A stretch of DNA of 64,000 bases from Polaribacter marinaquae (GCF_038019025.1 NZ_CP150496.1:709501-773500), one strand, 5' to 3'. Shown: positions 17,448 through 27,480, counted from the stretch's first letter. Notes: generated by a model not told the origin, from the letters alone. Translations and numbers: made by a program.

Positions 17448-19076
17448 TTATTTATCTAAATCTGGTAAAACAAAATCGTCTAAGACAGACTTTTTAGCCA
17501 TCATTTTTTCGATTTCTTCTACGGTTCTTGGTGCTTCGGCAGAAAGGTTTTTAGGCCCACTTTTAGTTATCAAAATATCATCTTCTATTCTAATACCAAT
17601 TCCCCACCATTTTTTATCGCAGTTACTTCCTTCCGGAATGTATATTCCTGGTTCCATAGTAACCACCATATTTTCTTCAAAATTACCATAATTTCCTGGA
17701 TCGTGCACGTCTAAACCAATATGATGTGAAGTTCCGTGAGGATAATATGGATGTTTTTCGTCAATAGATTTTATAATGCCCAATTTAAACAAACCTTCGT
17801 CTACAATTTTCTTAGAAATTAGATTTGGTTTCGCCATACTTTCTCCTATCTTATAAGCCGCAATACCTGCTTCTTGAGCCTTGTAAACTATTTCGTAAAT
17901 GGCTTTTTGTTCTTCTGTAAACTTACCGTTTGCCGGAATTGTACGGGTTACATCTGCCGTATAACCTCGATACTCTGCGCCTAAATCCATTAAAACTAAA
18001 TCGTTACCAACTTTTGTTTTATTATTTTCTATATAATGTAATATACAACCGTTATTTCCTGCACCAACAATAGAAGGATATCCTTCATATTCTGCACCAT
18101 ATTTTTTATAAACAAACTCGTGTATACCTTGTAATTCTGTTTCAGACATATGAGGTTTCATGGCTTTCATTACTTCTACTTGCCCAATTGCAGAGATTCT
18201 TACTGCCTTAGTTAATAAAACCAATTCTTCTTTTGTTTTAACCTCTCTTAAAGTTGCTAAATTTCTAGATAAAAAAGTTACATCAATATTTGTTTTAGCA
18301 TTTAATTTTAAGGCTATCTTTTGCTGTAAATCTTTCTTTAAATTAACATCTGTAGCTTCTTTAAATTTCATTAAATCCTCATCATTTTTTAAAGATGCAT
18401 CATAAGCAACTGCTCTACCAATTATCTGCGCAACATTTGCACTGTTTTCTATTGGTGTAGATTTTACCATTTCGTAAATCTGCTTTTTTAATGGTGACAA
18501 AAAGTTTTTTGGATTAAAATCTGCTTTTTCTTTAAAAGACAATACTAAATCATACACCTCTGCTTTTTCTCTGGCAGAATTTCTATAATCGTCATTAAAT
18601 TTTTCGATAAAAACTCTATCAAATTTTTTAAAATCTAGTTTATCATTTATAAAATCTTCGCCATTTTTTGCTACTTTAAAACCTAATTCATTTATTGCTC
18701 CTTCGACTCCTAACCTTTTACCATTCCATTGTTCTGCTCTTTTATTTTTCTTTTGAACATATAAAACTTCGTTATAAACTAATCCGTTTTCATCGGTTTG
18801 ATTTTCAGAAAACAAAACTAAAACTCCGTTTGGTTCTCTATAACCAGTTAAATAATAAAAGTTAGGATCTTGATGAAAAACATAATCAACATCATTAGCT
18901 CTGTTTCTTAAAGGGTTTGCAAATACTACGGCTACAGAATTTTTTGGCATTTTTGCACGTAAAGCATCTCTTTTACTTTTATGAAAATCTTTGGATAAAA
19001 AATCTGATGGTGTTTGTGAAAATCCGTTGCATGTAATTGCTAAAAAAGCAATTAAAATAAATTTGAATGGCTGCAT
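17448..19076 (-). CDS. Secreted Xaa-Pro aminopeptidase (M24B, AMPP-like)
   Basis: Predicted exported metallopeptidase that removes N-terminal residues before proline. The 542-residue product has a signal peptide (MQPFKFILIAFLAITCNGFS), an aminopeptidase P N-terminal domain (MPKNSVAVVFANPLRNRAND, about 44-180) and the pita-bread catalytic domain. The metal ligands are visible: Asp in LMDLGAEYRG and YTADVTRT, His in HGTSHHIGLDVHD, Glu in VTMEPGIYIP and Glu in GIRIEDDILIT. First gene of a minus-strand operon with an SDR and a VF530 gene; the promoter lies in the 132-base gap to gcvT. Confidence 0.93.
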   Translation of the reverse strand: MQPFKFILIAFLAITCNGFSQTPSDFLSKDFHKSKRDALRAKMPKNSVAVVFANPLRNRANDVDYVFHQDPNFYYLTGYREPNGVLVLFSENQTDENGLVYNEVLYVQKKNKRAEQWNGKRLGVEGAINELGFKVAKNGEDFINDKLDFKKFDRVFIEKFNDDYRNSAREKAEVYDLVLSFKEKADFNPKNFLSPLKKQIYEMVKSTPIENSANVAQIIGRAVAYDASLKNDEDLMKFKEATDVNLKKDLQQKIALKLNAKTNIDVTFLSRNLATLREVKTKEELVLLTKAVRISAIGQVEVMKAMKPHMSETELQGIHEFVYKKYGAEYEGYPSIVGAGNNGCILHYIENNKTKVGNDLVLMDLGAEYRGYTADVTRTIPANGKFTEEQKAIYEIVYKAQEAGIAAYKIGESMAKPNLISKKIVDEGLFKLGIIKSIDEKHPYYPHGTSHHIGLDVHDPGNYGNFEENMVVTMEPGIYIPEGSNCDKKWWGIGIRIEDDILITKSGPKNLSAEAPRTVEEIEKMMAKKSVLDDFVLPDLDK

Positions 19077-19178
19077 TGTAGCTGATTTATAAGTTGTTTA
19101 CCCAAATGTAACATTATTTATTTTTTAGTTAAAAATATTAACAAAATATTAGTGATTGATAATTGCGAATTTTTCAAT

Positions 19179-19194
19179 AATTTAGCGCTAAATT
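19179..19194. promoter_or_regulatory. Perfect 16-base palindrome upstream of gcvT
   Basis: AATTTAGCGCTAAATT is a perfect inverted repeat ending 14 bases before the gcvT ATG, where a repressor or activator dimer could sit. The GCGC centre stands out in A/T-rich DNA. No known operator is matched. Confidence 0.4.
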
Positions 19195-19208
19195 TAAGAA
19201 ATCTATAC

Positions 19209-20294
19209 ATGAAAAATATTGCATTACATTCAGTTCACGAAAAATTAGGCGCTAAAATGGTACCTTTTGCTGGTTACAATATGCCGGTTCAATACGAAGG
19301 CGTTACTGCAGAACATTTAACGGTAAGAGAATCTGTTGGTGTTTTTGACGTAAGCCATATGGGTGAGTTTTTAGTTTCTGGTGAAAATGCTTTGGCACTT
19401 ATACAAAAAGTAACTTCTAATGATGCTTCTAAATTAGAAATTGGAGATGCACAATATAGCTGTTTACCGAATACTGAAAACGGTATTATAGATGATTTAA
19501 TTTGTTACAGAATTAAAGAAAACGAATATCTTTTAGTGGTAAATGCATCTAACATAGAAAAAGACTGGAACTGGATTTCTTCTTACAATAAAGAATTTAA
19601 TGCTGATTTAAGAGACTTATCAGAAGATTATTCTTTACTAGCTATTCAAGGTCCAAAGGCTGTTGATGCAATGCAATCTTTATCTTCTTTAGATTTATCT
19701 GAAATACCATTTTATAAATTTAAAATTGGTGATTTTGCAGGTATCGAAAATGTAATTATTTCTGCTACGGGTTATACCGGTTCTGGTGGTTTTGAAATCT
19801 ATTGCAAAAATGAAGAAGTAGAACAAATTTGGAATAGAGTTTTCTTAGCTGGTGCAGAATTTGGTATAAAACCAATTGGTTTAGCTGCAAGAGATACTTT
19901 AAGAACAGAAATGGGTTATTGTTTATACGGTAATGATATAGACGATACTACTTCGCCAATAGAAGCAGGTTTAGGTTGGATTACAAAGTTTTCTAAAGAT
20001 TTTGTAAATTCTGAAGCTTTGGCAAAACAAAAAGCAGAAAAACCAACAAAAAAATTAGTTGCTTTTGAATTAAATGAAAGAGGTATACCAAGACAAGGTT
20101 ATGATATTGTTGATGTTGAAGGTAACGTAATTGGTAACGTAACTTCTGGTACCATGAGCCCTAGTTTAAATAAAGGTATTGGTTTAGGATATGTACCCAC
20201 AAATATTGCAAAAAGTGGTACTCGAATTAATATTCAAATTCGAAAAAAAATAATACCAGCCACAATTGTAAAACTACCTTTTTATAAAGGATAA
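19209..20294 (+). CDS. gcvT: Glycine cleavage system T protein (aminomethyltransferase)
   Basis: Transfers the methylene carbon of the H-protein-bound aminomethyl group to tetrahydrofolate, releasing ammonia, in glycine cleavage. From the ATG at 19209 the product is 361 residues, the usual length, and starts [20 protein letters not shown]. Key segments are [11 protein letters not shown], the central [11 protein letters not shown], the [10 protein letters not shown] folate-site motif and the C-terminal [17 protein letters not shown] further upstream non-ATG start at 19152 would add 19 residues with no family match. No gcvH or gcvP is adjacent, which is common in this phylum. Confidence 0.95.
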   Translation: MKNIALHSVHEKLGAKMVPFAGYNMPVQYEGVTAEHLTVRESVGVFDVSHMGEFLVSGENALALIQKVTSNDASKLEIGDAQYSCLPNTENGIIDDLICYRIKENEYLLVVNASNIEKDWNWISSYNKEFNADLRDLSEDYSLLAIQGPKAVDAMQSLSSLDLSEIPFYKFKIGDFAGIENVIISATGYTGSGGFEIYCKNEEVEQIWNRVFLAGAEFGIKPIGLAARDTLRTEMGYCLYGNDIDDTTSPIEAGLGWITKFSKDFVNSEALAKQKAEKPTKKLVAFELNERGIPRQGYDIVDVEGNVIGNVTSGTMSPSLNKGIGLGYVPTNIAKSGTRINIQIRKKIIPATIVKLPFYKG

Positions 20295-20303
20295 ATATTT
20301 TAG

Positions 20304-20331
20304 AAAAACCTCACATATTTGTGAGGTTTTT
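20304..20331 (+). terminator. Intrinsic terminator after gcvT
   Basis: AAAAACCTCAC (20304-20314) and GTGAGGTTTTT (20321-20331) form an 11-base stem with a six-base loop. Confidence 0.85.
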
Positions 20332-20380
20332 TAGTTTAAAGAACTAATTTCACTTTTTAATTACTTCAAAAAAAAATTAT

Positions 20381-21499
20381 ATGAATTGTTTATTAACTGG
20401 CGGTACAGGAATTGTTGGTAGTCACATTATATTCGAATGGTTACGCAAAGCTATTGTAGATAAAACAGTTAATCATCTTTATGTAGTAATTCGAGCTCAC
20501 GAAAAAACTGCAGAAGAAAGACTTTTAGCAATTCTTAAAGATAAATCTCGTCCTGAGTTTTTGAATAATTTTACAATAGAAGCTTGTTTAGAAAAAATCA
20601 CCGTTATTTCTCATGATCTAGAATCTATAGATCAAACGGTTTTAAACAAATATAATTTCGATACTGTTATACATTGTGCAGGCTCTACAAGTTTATTACA
20701 CACAACAGATTCTAAACAAATTGTTCATGCTCAAAATTATTTAGTAACTAAAAATCTTTTAGAAGAACTACCTAAAAATGTAAAACGATTTTTATACATA
20801 AGTACTGCATATTCATTTGGTATTCAAGATAAAAAAGTAAACGACACTATTGATAATTATAACGTCACAAATTTTAGAAATCCGTATGAGAAATCTAAAT
20901 ATGAAAGTGAATTTTATGTAAAAGAAACCTGCAAATTAAAAAATATAGACGCACAAATATTAAGACCAAGTATTATTTGCGGTAGATTATTAGATGCACC
21001 TTTTTTTGAAACTCCTAAATTTGATGTATTTTATTCTTGGGCAATCTTTTTAGACAAGTACGCTAAAAAATCTAAAAATAATTTTAGAATTTGGATTGAT
21101 AAAGAAAGTGGTTTAAACATCGTTCCTGTAGATTTTGTTTCTAAAGCAATTTTACATGCTTTTTTAAATCCGACTATAAAAGAACTAAACATAGTAAACC
21201 CTAAACAAATTCTGCACAAAAATTATGTAGGTAGCGTTTTAGAATCTTTTAAAATAAATTCTTACGAATACGTTTCTGAAAAGCCAGAAAACCTTAATAG
21301 TTTTGAACAGCTTTACTACAAAAGTATTGGTAATCTTTTTGAAAAATATGTTTCTGTACCAGATTTGCAGTTTAAATCTACCTTAATTTTAAAGTTTATT
21401 GAAGAATTAAAATTAGACATAACACTTGGTGTGCATGAAAACTTTATGAACTTAATTGACTTTTCCGTCGAAAAAAAATTTAGAAAAAGTTATTACTAA
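20381..21499 (+). CDS. SDR of the thioester-reductase-like (NAD_binding_4) family
   Basis: 372-residue extended SDR. It has the cofactor motif TGGTGIVGSH (6-15), the VIHCAGSTS segment near 97-104, STAYSFG near 141 and the catalytic YxxxK as Tyr169-Lys173 in NPYEKSKYESE. Relatives include the male-sterility/thioester-reductase domains that reduce acyl thioesters, but as a free-standing protein its substrate could also be a lipid or sugar. It is followed 16 bases later by a YdjM-type membrane protein gene, so lipid or envelope work is plausible though not shown. Confidence 0.83.
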   Translation: MNCLLTGGTGIVGSHIIFEWLRKAIVDKTVNHLYVVIRAHEKTAEERLLAILKDKSRPEFLNNFTIEACLEKITVISHDLESIDQTVLNKYNFDTVIHCAGSTSLLHTTDSKQIVHAQNYLVTKNLLEELPKNVKRFLYISTAYSFGIQDKKVNDTIDNYNVTNFRNPYEKSKYESEFYVKETCKLKNIDAQILRPSIICGRLLDAPFFETPKFDVFYSWAIFLDKYAKKSKNNFRIWIDKESGLNIVPVDFVSKAILHAFLNPTIKELNIVNPKQILHKNYVGSVLESFKINSYEYVSEKPENLNSFEQLYYKSIGNLFEKYVSVPDLQFKSTLILKFIEELKLDITLGVHENFMNLIDFSVEKKFRKSYY

Positions 21500-21515
21500 T
21501 TAAAACTCTAAACCT

Positions 21516-22514
21516 ATGGATTCTTTAACTCAAATAGTCTTAGGCGCTGCTGTTGGTGAAGCCGTATTAGGCAAAAAAATTGGCAATAAAGCAATGTTGT
21601 ATGGTGCTATTGCAGGCACAATACCAGATTTAGACGTAATTTCTAGCTTTTTTACAGATACCGTAACTGCTTTAGAAATCCATAGAGGTTTTACTCATTC
21701 TATTTTGTTCTCTGTAATATTTGCTCCAATTTTTGCTCTTGTAGTTTTAAAATTCGAGAAATATAAAAATTTTAAAGATTGGACTTTGCTCTTTTTTTGG
21801 GCCTTTATAACACATCCTATTTTAGATGCACAAACAACTTGGGGTACACAACTATTTTGGCCTTTAGATATAAGATTAGCATTTAAAAATGTTTTTGTTG
21901 TAGACCCACTATATACATTACCTTTTATCATTTTTGTGCTTTTAGCAATGTTTCAAAAAAGAACTTCTAAAAAGAGAAAAACTTATAATAATTTAGGGTT
22001 GATAATAAGTACTTCTTATTTAGCTATTACCTTAATTTTAAAAGGTCTTTCTTACAAGAAATTCACCAAAGAGCTAAATAATCAAAACATTATCTATTCT
22101 AAAATTGCAACCAAACCTGCGCCCTTAAATACCATATTATGGTCTGCAAACGTAGAAACTAAAAATACTTTTTTAATTGGGCATTCATCTTTTTTTGATA
22201 AAAACCCAATCAAATTTTCGCATTATCCCAAGAATCATCACTTATTAGGAAATTTAAAAAATAATAAAAAAGTAAAACGAATGATTTCAATTTCTAAAGG
22301 TTGGTACACTATTAACAAACAAAATTCTGATTTATATTTTAATGATTTAAGATTCGGAACTCTAAGCATGCGTCAAAATGCAGAAAATTTTGTTTTTAAG
22401 TATAAAATTAATGTTGATGAAAACGAGAACGTAACTTTTATAGAAGTAAAAAAAGATAAAAATGATGCTAAAAACCTAATGTCTGATCTTTGGATGAGAA
22501 TTAAAGGAAATTAG
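21516..22514 (+). CDS. YdjM-type membrane-bound metal-dependent hydrolase (DUF457)
   Basis: 332-residue integral membrane protein. The N-terminal MDSLTQIVLGAAVGEAVLGK, GTIPDLDV and HRGFTHSI carry the Asp/His residues typical of the LexA-regulated YdjM/DUF457 group, and HPILDAQTTWGTQLFWP adds another conserved His/Asp set. Several hydrophobic helices span about 70-190; the last 130 residues form a soluble domain. Biochemical activity of the family is not established. Its ATG lies 16 bases after the SDR stop. Confidence 0.85.
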   Translation: MDSLTQIVLGAAVGEAVLGKKIGNKAMLYGAIAGTIPDLDVISSFFTDTVTALEIHRGFTHSILFSVIFAPIFALVVLKFEKYKNFKDWTLLFFWAFITHPILDAQTTWGTQLFWPLDIRLAFKNVFVVDPLYTLPFIIFVLLAMFQKRTSKKRKTYNNLGLIISTSYLAITLILKGLSYKKFTKELNNQNIIYSKIATKPAPLNTILWSANVETKNTFLIGHSSFFDKNPIKFSHYPKNHHLLGNLKNNKKVKRMISISKGWYTINKQNSDLYFNDLRFGTLSMRQNAENFVFKYKINVDENENVTFIEVKKDKNDAKNLMSDLWMRIKGN

Positions 22515-22587
22515 TCTTAAAATTTTGTAAGGCTTTGAGCATAAAAACGATTAATCATTTTTAAATTAAATTTTCAATTAAACTAAC

Positions 22588-23382
22588 ATGAAGAAATTAC
22601 TTTTTACAGCCATTATTGGTGCTGCAATTATTACAGGTTGCAAACAACAACCTAAAACCGAAAAAACAACAGAAATAGTTAAAAAAGAAACTGTTTCTAA
22701 AAATTTTGCTGAAGTTATAGAAACTGCACACAAAAAAGATATTTTCTTAGCAAAAGAAGCTATACAATACGATGCTGTTATAAATTTTGGAGGAAATGAA
22801 ATTTTAAACGCTAACATTACCGTTTCTACTTCTTCTGATATTGCTAAAATAGCATATAAAAAAGGTGATGAAATCTATGTTAACAAACAAGATATTTTTG
22901 TTTCTGATGGATTAAAAGCAAATCCTGGAGTGCGTTTTCATGCCTATACTTGGAATTATTTTTTCCTATTTCCTTATAAGTTAAACGACAACGGTACAAA
23001 GTGGGATTTTAATCATAAAACAGAAGAAGCTAACAATAACTTAAAAACGGCTAAACTAAGTTTTGAGGCAAATACAGGTGATGCACCAGATGATTGGTAT
23101 GTTGTTTATAAAAATAACGAAACTGATTTACTAGAACACGTTGCATATATTGTAACTGCTGGTAAAACTAAAGAAGCTGCAGAAGCAGATCCTCATGCTA
23201 TAAAATATACAGATTATACAGAAATAGAAGGTATTTCTATTGCTACAAATTGGGATTTCTACGGATGGAATTCTAAAGATGGTTTAACAGATAAAATTGG
23301 AAATGCTAAAATTACAAACATAAAATTTGTTGAAGGTTTTAGAGATAGTTTTTCTATTCCAGAGAATTATATCAAGAAATAA
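22588..23382 (+). CDS. Lipoprotein of unknown function
   Basis: 264-residue predicted lipoprotein: signal peptide with lipobox ITGC (Cys18), then a polar linker and a soluble domain rich in aromatic residues (FHAYTWNYFFLFPYKL, WDFYGWNSKDGL). The layout resembles a Bacteroidetes-specific lipoprotein family that I remember as DUF6503, but that name is a tentative recall. No catalytic motif is evident. It is separated by 73 bases from the gene before and ends at a strong terminator, so it may be expressed alone. Confidence 0.78.
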   Translation: MKKLLFTAIIGAAIITGCKQQPKTEKTTEIVKKETVSKNFAEVIETAHKKDIFLAKEAIQYDAVINFGGNEILNANITVSTSSDIAKIAYKKGDEIYVNKQDIFVSDGLKANPGVRFHAYTWNYFFLFPYKLNDNGTKWDFNHKTEEANNNLKTAKLSFEANTGDAPDDWYVVYKNNETDLLEHVAYIVTAGKTKEAAEADPHAIKYTDYTEIEGISIATNWDFYGWNSKDGLTDKIGNAKITNIKFVEGFRDSFSIPENYIKK

Positions 23383-23404
23383 ATATCTATTTCCTATAAT
23401 TTAA

Positions 23405-23438
23405 AAATCTCATTATCTATTTACAGATAATGAGATTT
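23405..23438 (+). terminator. Intrinsic terminator after the lipoprotein gene
   Basis: AAATCTCATTATCT (23405-23418) pairs with AGATAATGAGATTT (23425-23438) across a six-base loop, followed by T-rich sequence. The rest of the gap up to 23654 is A/T-rich with nothing else recognisable. Confidence 0.85.
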
Positions 23439-23654
23439 TTTATTTTTAATCTGTAAAATCATTTACTAATTATACCTTATTAATTTTAAATAGAAACTCC
23501 TTTATCAATCAACAAAATAAGTTTTTACATTAGATATTTATTTACAGATTAAAATGACTTAAATAGCGATTATTAAAATTCACGTATTTATACTCATTTT
23601 TATCTTTATTATAACCTCTATTTTCGAGTAGTAAATAATTTTAAGTATAAATTT

Positions 23655-24251
23655 ATGGAGACTCAGAATAAAATTTTAGAAATAACTAAAGACAGAGTAC
23701 AACTGCCTTTTAATTTTGATATTGAAAAACTATCGCAAGAAGCAAAAATTTTATGCCATGAAGATTTTGTTTATTATAATGTAATCCAATTACGAGGTCC
23801 TGCTCATATAGTAGATTCGTCTTTACCTTTTCCGCCACCTGCGAAAGATTATGCCGATGGTTCTTGGACAAAATGGCTAAATACAAAGTCTTTAGAAAAA
23901 TCAGTATATCTAAAAAGTATTGTTGAAAAATTTCAAAAAAATACAACAGTAACTTTAGTTAGATTATTAAGGCTTGCACCATATTCTGAAGTAAAAGAAC
24001 ACACAGACCCAACTTTAGGACTAACGGTAGAAAAATCTGTAATTAGAATTACAATACCTATTTTAAATAATGATAAAATGGTTTTTAATCTAAACAAAAC
24101 ACCTGTAAATATGAAACCGGGCGAATGTTGGTATTTAGATTTAACAAAGCCTCATCAAATTACTAACAATTGTAATGAAGAACGCATAAACTTAACAATA
24201 GACATGATACCTAATGATTGGTTGAAAAACTTGATAAAAAAATCCCAATAA
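23655..24251 (+). CDS. Aspartyl/asparaginyl beta-hydroxylase-like protein
   Basis: 198-residue protein with the cupin-type fold of Asp/Asn beta-hydroxylases, which are 2-oxoglutarate- and Fe(II)-dependent. The facial triad is visible: His116 and Asp118 in VKEHTDP and His167 in TKPHQITN, with Arg177 in EERINLTID as the likely 2-oxoglutarate partner. The region LVRLLRLAPYSEVKEH is characteristic. The substrate, protein side chain or small molecule, is unknown. It is isolated by terminators on both sides. Confidence 0.85.
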   Translation: METQNKILEITKDRVQLPFNFDIEKLSQEAKILCHEDFVYYNVIQLRGPAHIVDSSLPFPPPAKDYADGSWTKWLNTKSLEKSVYLKSIVEKFQKNTTVTLVRLLRLAPYSEVKEHTDPTLGLTVEKSVIRITIPILNNDKMVFNLNKTPVNMKPGECWYLDLTKPHQITNNCNEERINLTIDMIPNDWLKNLIKKSQ

Positions 24252-24269
24252 TTTCTTATTGGGATTTTT
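24238..24269. terminator. Bidirectional terminator between the hydroxylase gene and ychF
   Basis: AAAAATCCCAATAA (24238-24251) pairs with TTATTGGGATTTTT (24256-24269). The left arm includes the hydroxylase stop codon. A/T runs on both sides let it serve the convergent ychF too. Confidence 0.8.
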
Positions 24270-24291
24270 AATAATTTTATTTAAAAAGTAA

Positions 24292-25383
24292 TTATACGTT
24301 AAATCTAAAGTGCATTACATCACCATCTTTTACAATATAATCTTTACCTTCTACTCTCATTTTACCAGCTTCTTTCACTTTAGCTTCGCTACCAAAAGTA
24401 ACATAATCTTCATAAGAAATTGTTTCTGCTCTAATAAAGCCTTTTTCAAAATCTGTATGAATTACTCCTGCTGCTTGTGGTGCAGTAGAACCAATAGGTA
24501 TTGTCCAAGCTCTAACTTCTTTTACACCTGCTGTAAAGTACGTTTGTAAATTTAATAATTTATACGCAGAACGAACTAACCTAGAAACACCAGCTTCTTC
24601 TAAACCAATATCAGCTAAAAACATTTGTCTTTCTTCGTAATCGTCTAATTCTGTTATATCTGCCTCTGTACCAACAGCTAATACAATTACTTCTGCATCT
24701 TCTTCTTTTACAGCTTCTTTTACTTTTTCAACATATTCGTTACCAGAAACTGCAGAACCTTCATCTACATTACAAACATATAACACAGGTTTTGCCGTAA
24801 TAAACTGCAAAGATTGTACAAATTCTATTTCTTTTTCAGAAAAATCTAAAGCTCTAACAGAAGTACCTTGTAATAAAGTTTCTTCAATTTTTAATAAAAC
24901 AACCAATTCTGCTTGCGCTTCTTTATTACCAGTTTTAGCAGTTCTTTTTACTCTTTCTAGTCTTTTTTGAACTGTTTCTAAATCTTTTAATTGTAATTCG
25001 ATGTCAATTGTTTCTTTATCTCTAACAGGATCAATAGAATTATCTACATGAATAATATTATCATTATCAAAACAACGCAAAACGTGTAAAATTGCATCTG
25101 TTTCTCTAATATTTGCTAAGAATTGATTTCCTAAACCCTCTCCTTTACTTGCTCCTTTTACCAAACCTGCAATATCTACTATTTCTACTGTAGCTGGTAA
25201 AACTCGCTCTGGATTCACAAGTTCTTCTAACTTTTCTATTCTTTTATCTGGCACATTTACTACACCTAAATTAGGTTCGATTGTACAAAAAGGAAAGTTG
25301 GCACTTTGCGCTTTTGCATTAGATAAACAATTAAATAAGGTTGATTTTCCTACGTTTGGTAATCCTACAATTCCGGCTTTCAT
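24292..25383 (-). CDS. ychF: Ribosome-associated ATPase YchF (OLA1 family)
   Basis: 363-residue P-loop protein of the Obg-related YchF/OLA1 family, which binds ribosomes and prefers ATP to GTP. It has G1 [12 protein letters not shown] at the N-terminus, [20 protein letters not shown] (G3 with switch II), CNVDE in place of the NKxD specificity motif, and a C-terminal TGS domain ([10 protein letters not shown], then [10 protein letters not shown] near the end). All family hallmarks are intact and the length is normal. It has its own -7 element (25453-25460). Confidence 0.96.
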   Translation of the reverse strand: MKAGIVGLPNVGKSTLFNCLSNAKAQSANFPFCTIEPNLGVVNVPDKRIEKLEELVNPERVLPATVEIVDIAGLVKGASKGEGLGNQFLANIRETDAILHVLRCFDNDNIIHVDNSIDPVRDKETIDIELQLKDLETVQKRLERVKRTAKTGNKEAQAELVVLLKIEETLLQGTSVRALDFSEKEIEFVQSLQFITAKPVLYVCNVDEGSAVSGNEYVEKVKEAVKEEDAEVIVLAVGTEADITELDDYEERQMFLADIGLEEAGVSRLVRSAYKLLNLQTYFTAGVKEVRAWTIPIGSTAPQAAGVIHTDFEKGFIRAETISYEDYVTFGSEAKVKEAGKMRVEGKDYIVKDGDVMHFRFNV

Positions 25384-25452
25384 GTGTAATAAATTTAATA
25401 AAAGAAAGATTTAACCTAATTTTTGTTAATCTTTCATAAATTTTTGAGAGTG

Positions 25453-25460
25453 CAAATATA
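25453..25460 (-). promoter_or_regulatory. -7 element of the ychF promoter
   Basis: TATATTTG on the minus strand matches TAnnTTTG, about 70 bases upstream of the ychF ATG. Confidence 0.5.
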
Positions 25461-25533
25461 ATACTTTGTTAAACTTTTTAAGGTTTTATTTTACAATAAT
25501 AAAAAATGATACTTTTAGAAATAAAAGCATCCT

Positions 25534-27036
25534 ATGAAAATAAAATTACACCTATTTTTAACAGTTTTAATTGTTAATTTCTCTTTAAACGCCCAAAAAA
25601 TTTCTGGTTACGTATTTTCGAAAACTTCTAATAAACCAATTGATCGTGTTGCAATTATAACAAACAATAAAACAGGTACAGTAAGCGATAAATTTGGCAA
25701 TTATAATTTACAACTTAAAAATGCTACAAAAATCACTTTCTCTTCTTTGGGTTATCAATCTTTAACATTGACTATTAATGATTTAATCAACTAAAAATAC
25801 AAAGTCTACTTATTAGAAAATATAAATCAATTAGCAGAGATAGAGCTAAAATTTGATAAAATATCCTTAGAAAATTTAATACAGAAAACTTTAGACAGTA
25901 TGCGTAAAAATTATATTACTTTTAGTAATAAACAAGATATATATGTTTACGAAAATCAAAAAATAGATTTTAACAAACTAGAATTAGATTTAGAATCTAG
26001 CTCTCTACTTAATAAACAAAATAGAAAATTGGCACAAATAGACTTTGAAAATTTTTCTAAAAATTTAAAAAATATAAGCCCTGAGTTTTCTAAGGAATTT
26101 TATGCTAAGATTAATACACAAAGTATAAAACCAAAAAAGACTAATAAAAAAGTTTCTATTGTTAAGGTTGATAATGTCGAAGGATATCGAAAAAAAGAAT
26201 TGTCTAATGGCATAACCTTAAATAATATTCAAAATAAAATTCAGAATATTGTTTTAACACATTTAGATAAAAATAAAACATATAAAGTAAAAACAGGATT
26301 GTTTAAAGTTGAAGACTCTTTATCTTTTAAAGAGGTTTCTAAAAAAACCGATTCTCTAAAAAACGACAATTCTTTTGGCAATTTTAGAATAACAAATAAC
26401 AAAAGAACTATAGAAAATAAAGGTTCGTTTTTTTTAAATAATGACGAAAACAACTTTTTAAACCGCAAATTTTACAGTCAATATTTAGAAAAAAGCGAAA
26501 TTATAAATGGTAGCAAAATGTACGTTATATCGTATAAACCTAAAAAATCTAAAGCAAAATATTCCGGAAAAATATATATTAATCCTGTTAATTTTAGCAT
26601 ACAAAAAATAATTTATCAATACGCAAAAGGAAAACGAGGTGAACATGTAAATTTAAAATGGCTTTTAGGTATTAAATATTCAGAAAACGAAGATGCCACT
26701 ACTCTATTTTATGAAAAAGACAAAAATGGTAGCGTTTACGCTTCTTATCTAAAACAGGAAATAAAAAACTATGCGTACATAAATAGACCTATAAAATTTA
26801 TTGAAAACTCAAAAAATAGAGAAAAAATAAAATTCAATATTAAAGTAGAAGTTAATCTAAATGATGTAACAGAAGTTTTATTAAACGAGCCGACAAAAAC
26901 ACTAAATAAAAATCTAATACCTTACACAAAAGAAGATTTCAAAAAAAAATCTACTTATATTTCTCATGAAAAACACAACGCATCGTCATGGAAAAACAGA
27001 CAGCTAATAATAAATTATTTAGAAAAGAATTCATAA
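25534..27036 (+). pseudogene. CarboxypepD_reg-like secreted protein interrupted by one stop codon
   Basis: A single reading frame of 500 codons is broken only by TAA at 25792-25794. The first part has a signal peptide (MKIKLHLFLTVLIVNFSLNAQ) and a carboxypeptidase-regulatory-like domain (ISGYVFSKTSNKPIDRVAI, GTVSDKFGNYNLQL, ITFSSLGYQSL). After the stop the same frame continues without loss as KYKVYLLENINQLAEIELKF, the usual next strand of these proteins, and on through a soluble domain to 27036. An internal ATG at 25900 could make a 378-residue fragment without a signal peptide. Either a recent nonsense mutation, a sequencing error or programmed read-through; decay elsewhere is not visible, so it is recent if real. 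Function unknown. Confidence 0.8.
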
Positions 27037-27037
27037 A

Positions 27038-27066
27038 AAAATCCTGAGTAAAAAACTCAGGATTTT
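27038..27066. terminator. Terminator between the pseudogene and the ferredoxin gene
   Basis: AAAATCCTGAGT (27038-27049) pairs with ACTCAGGATTTT (27055-27066) over a five-base A loop. It serves both convergent genes. Confidence 0.85.
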
Positions 27067-27088
27067 AAAATTTTATACTTAAAAAAGA

Positions 27089-27439
27089 TTAATCGTTGTG
27101 TAAAAACTTTTGTTTTGCTAACAATTCTTCTTCAGTTTCTACATTATCATCATCTGGTACACAACAATCTACAGGACAAACTGCTGCACATTGTGGCTCT
27201 TCATGAAAACCTTTACATTCTGTACATTTATCTGCTACAATATAGTAAACTTCATCAGAAATTGGTTCTTGATCTTCATCTGCATTTACTGTTTTACCAT
27301 TTGGTAACACTGCGCTTCCCGATAAATCTGTTCCGTCAGAATATTTCCAATCGTCTGCGCCTTCATAAATTGCTGTGTTAGGACATTCTGGTTCACAAGC
27401 ACCACAATTTATACATTCATCTGTTATTATAATTGCCAT
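27089..27439 (-). CDS. 2[4Fe-4S] ferredoxin with a long insert
   Basis: Small electron carrier of 116 residues. Cluster I is the classic C9-x2-C12-x2-C15-x3-C19-P. Cluster II is C-x2-C followed after eight residues by C and C-P ([21 protein letters not shown]), the spacing of the Allochromatium/YfhL type. About 45 acidic residues separate the two halves, longer than in the standard protein. I start at [13 protein letters not shown] (27439); the ORF is open 16 codons further upstream but that stretch crosses its promoter. It faces the acyl-CoA reductase/serine operon, and could donate electrons to a neighbour, though that is inference. Confidence 0.92.
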   Translation of the reverse strand: MAIIITDECINCGACEPECPNTAIYEGADDWKYSDGTDLSGSAVLPNGKTVNADEDQEPISDEVYYIVADKCTECKGFHEEPQCAAVCPVDCCVPDDDNVETEEELLAKQKFLHND

Positions 27440-27458
27440 AATTTTCTTTTCTGTTTTG

Positions 27459-27480
27459 TACCTTTGCAATTGCAAAAATA
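27459..27480. promoter_or_regulatory. Face-to-face overlapping promoters around a palindrome
   Basis: On the plus strand TACCTTTG (27459-27466) is a -7 element for the operon starting at 27509. On the minus strand TATTTTTG (27473-27480) is a -7 element for the ferredoxin gene. Between and overlapping them lies the perfect palindrome TTTGCAATTGCAAA (27463-27476). The predicted transcripts would overlap at their 5' ends by a few bases, so the two directions probably compete, and a dimer bound to the palindrome would block both. Confidence 0.5.

Noticed and set aside
24310..24549. Cys-rich plus-strand ORF of 79 codons
   Set aside because: It is the complement of the conserved ychF 3' region; the cysteines come from antisense codons.
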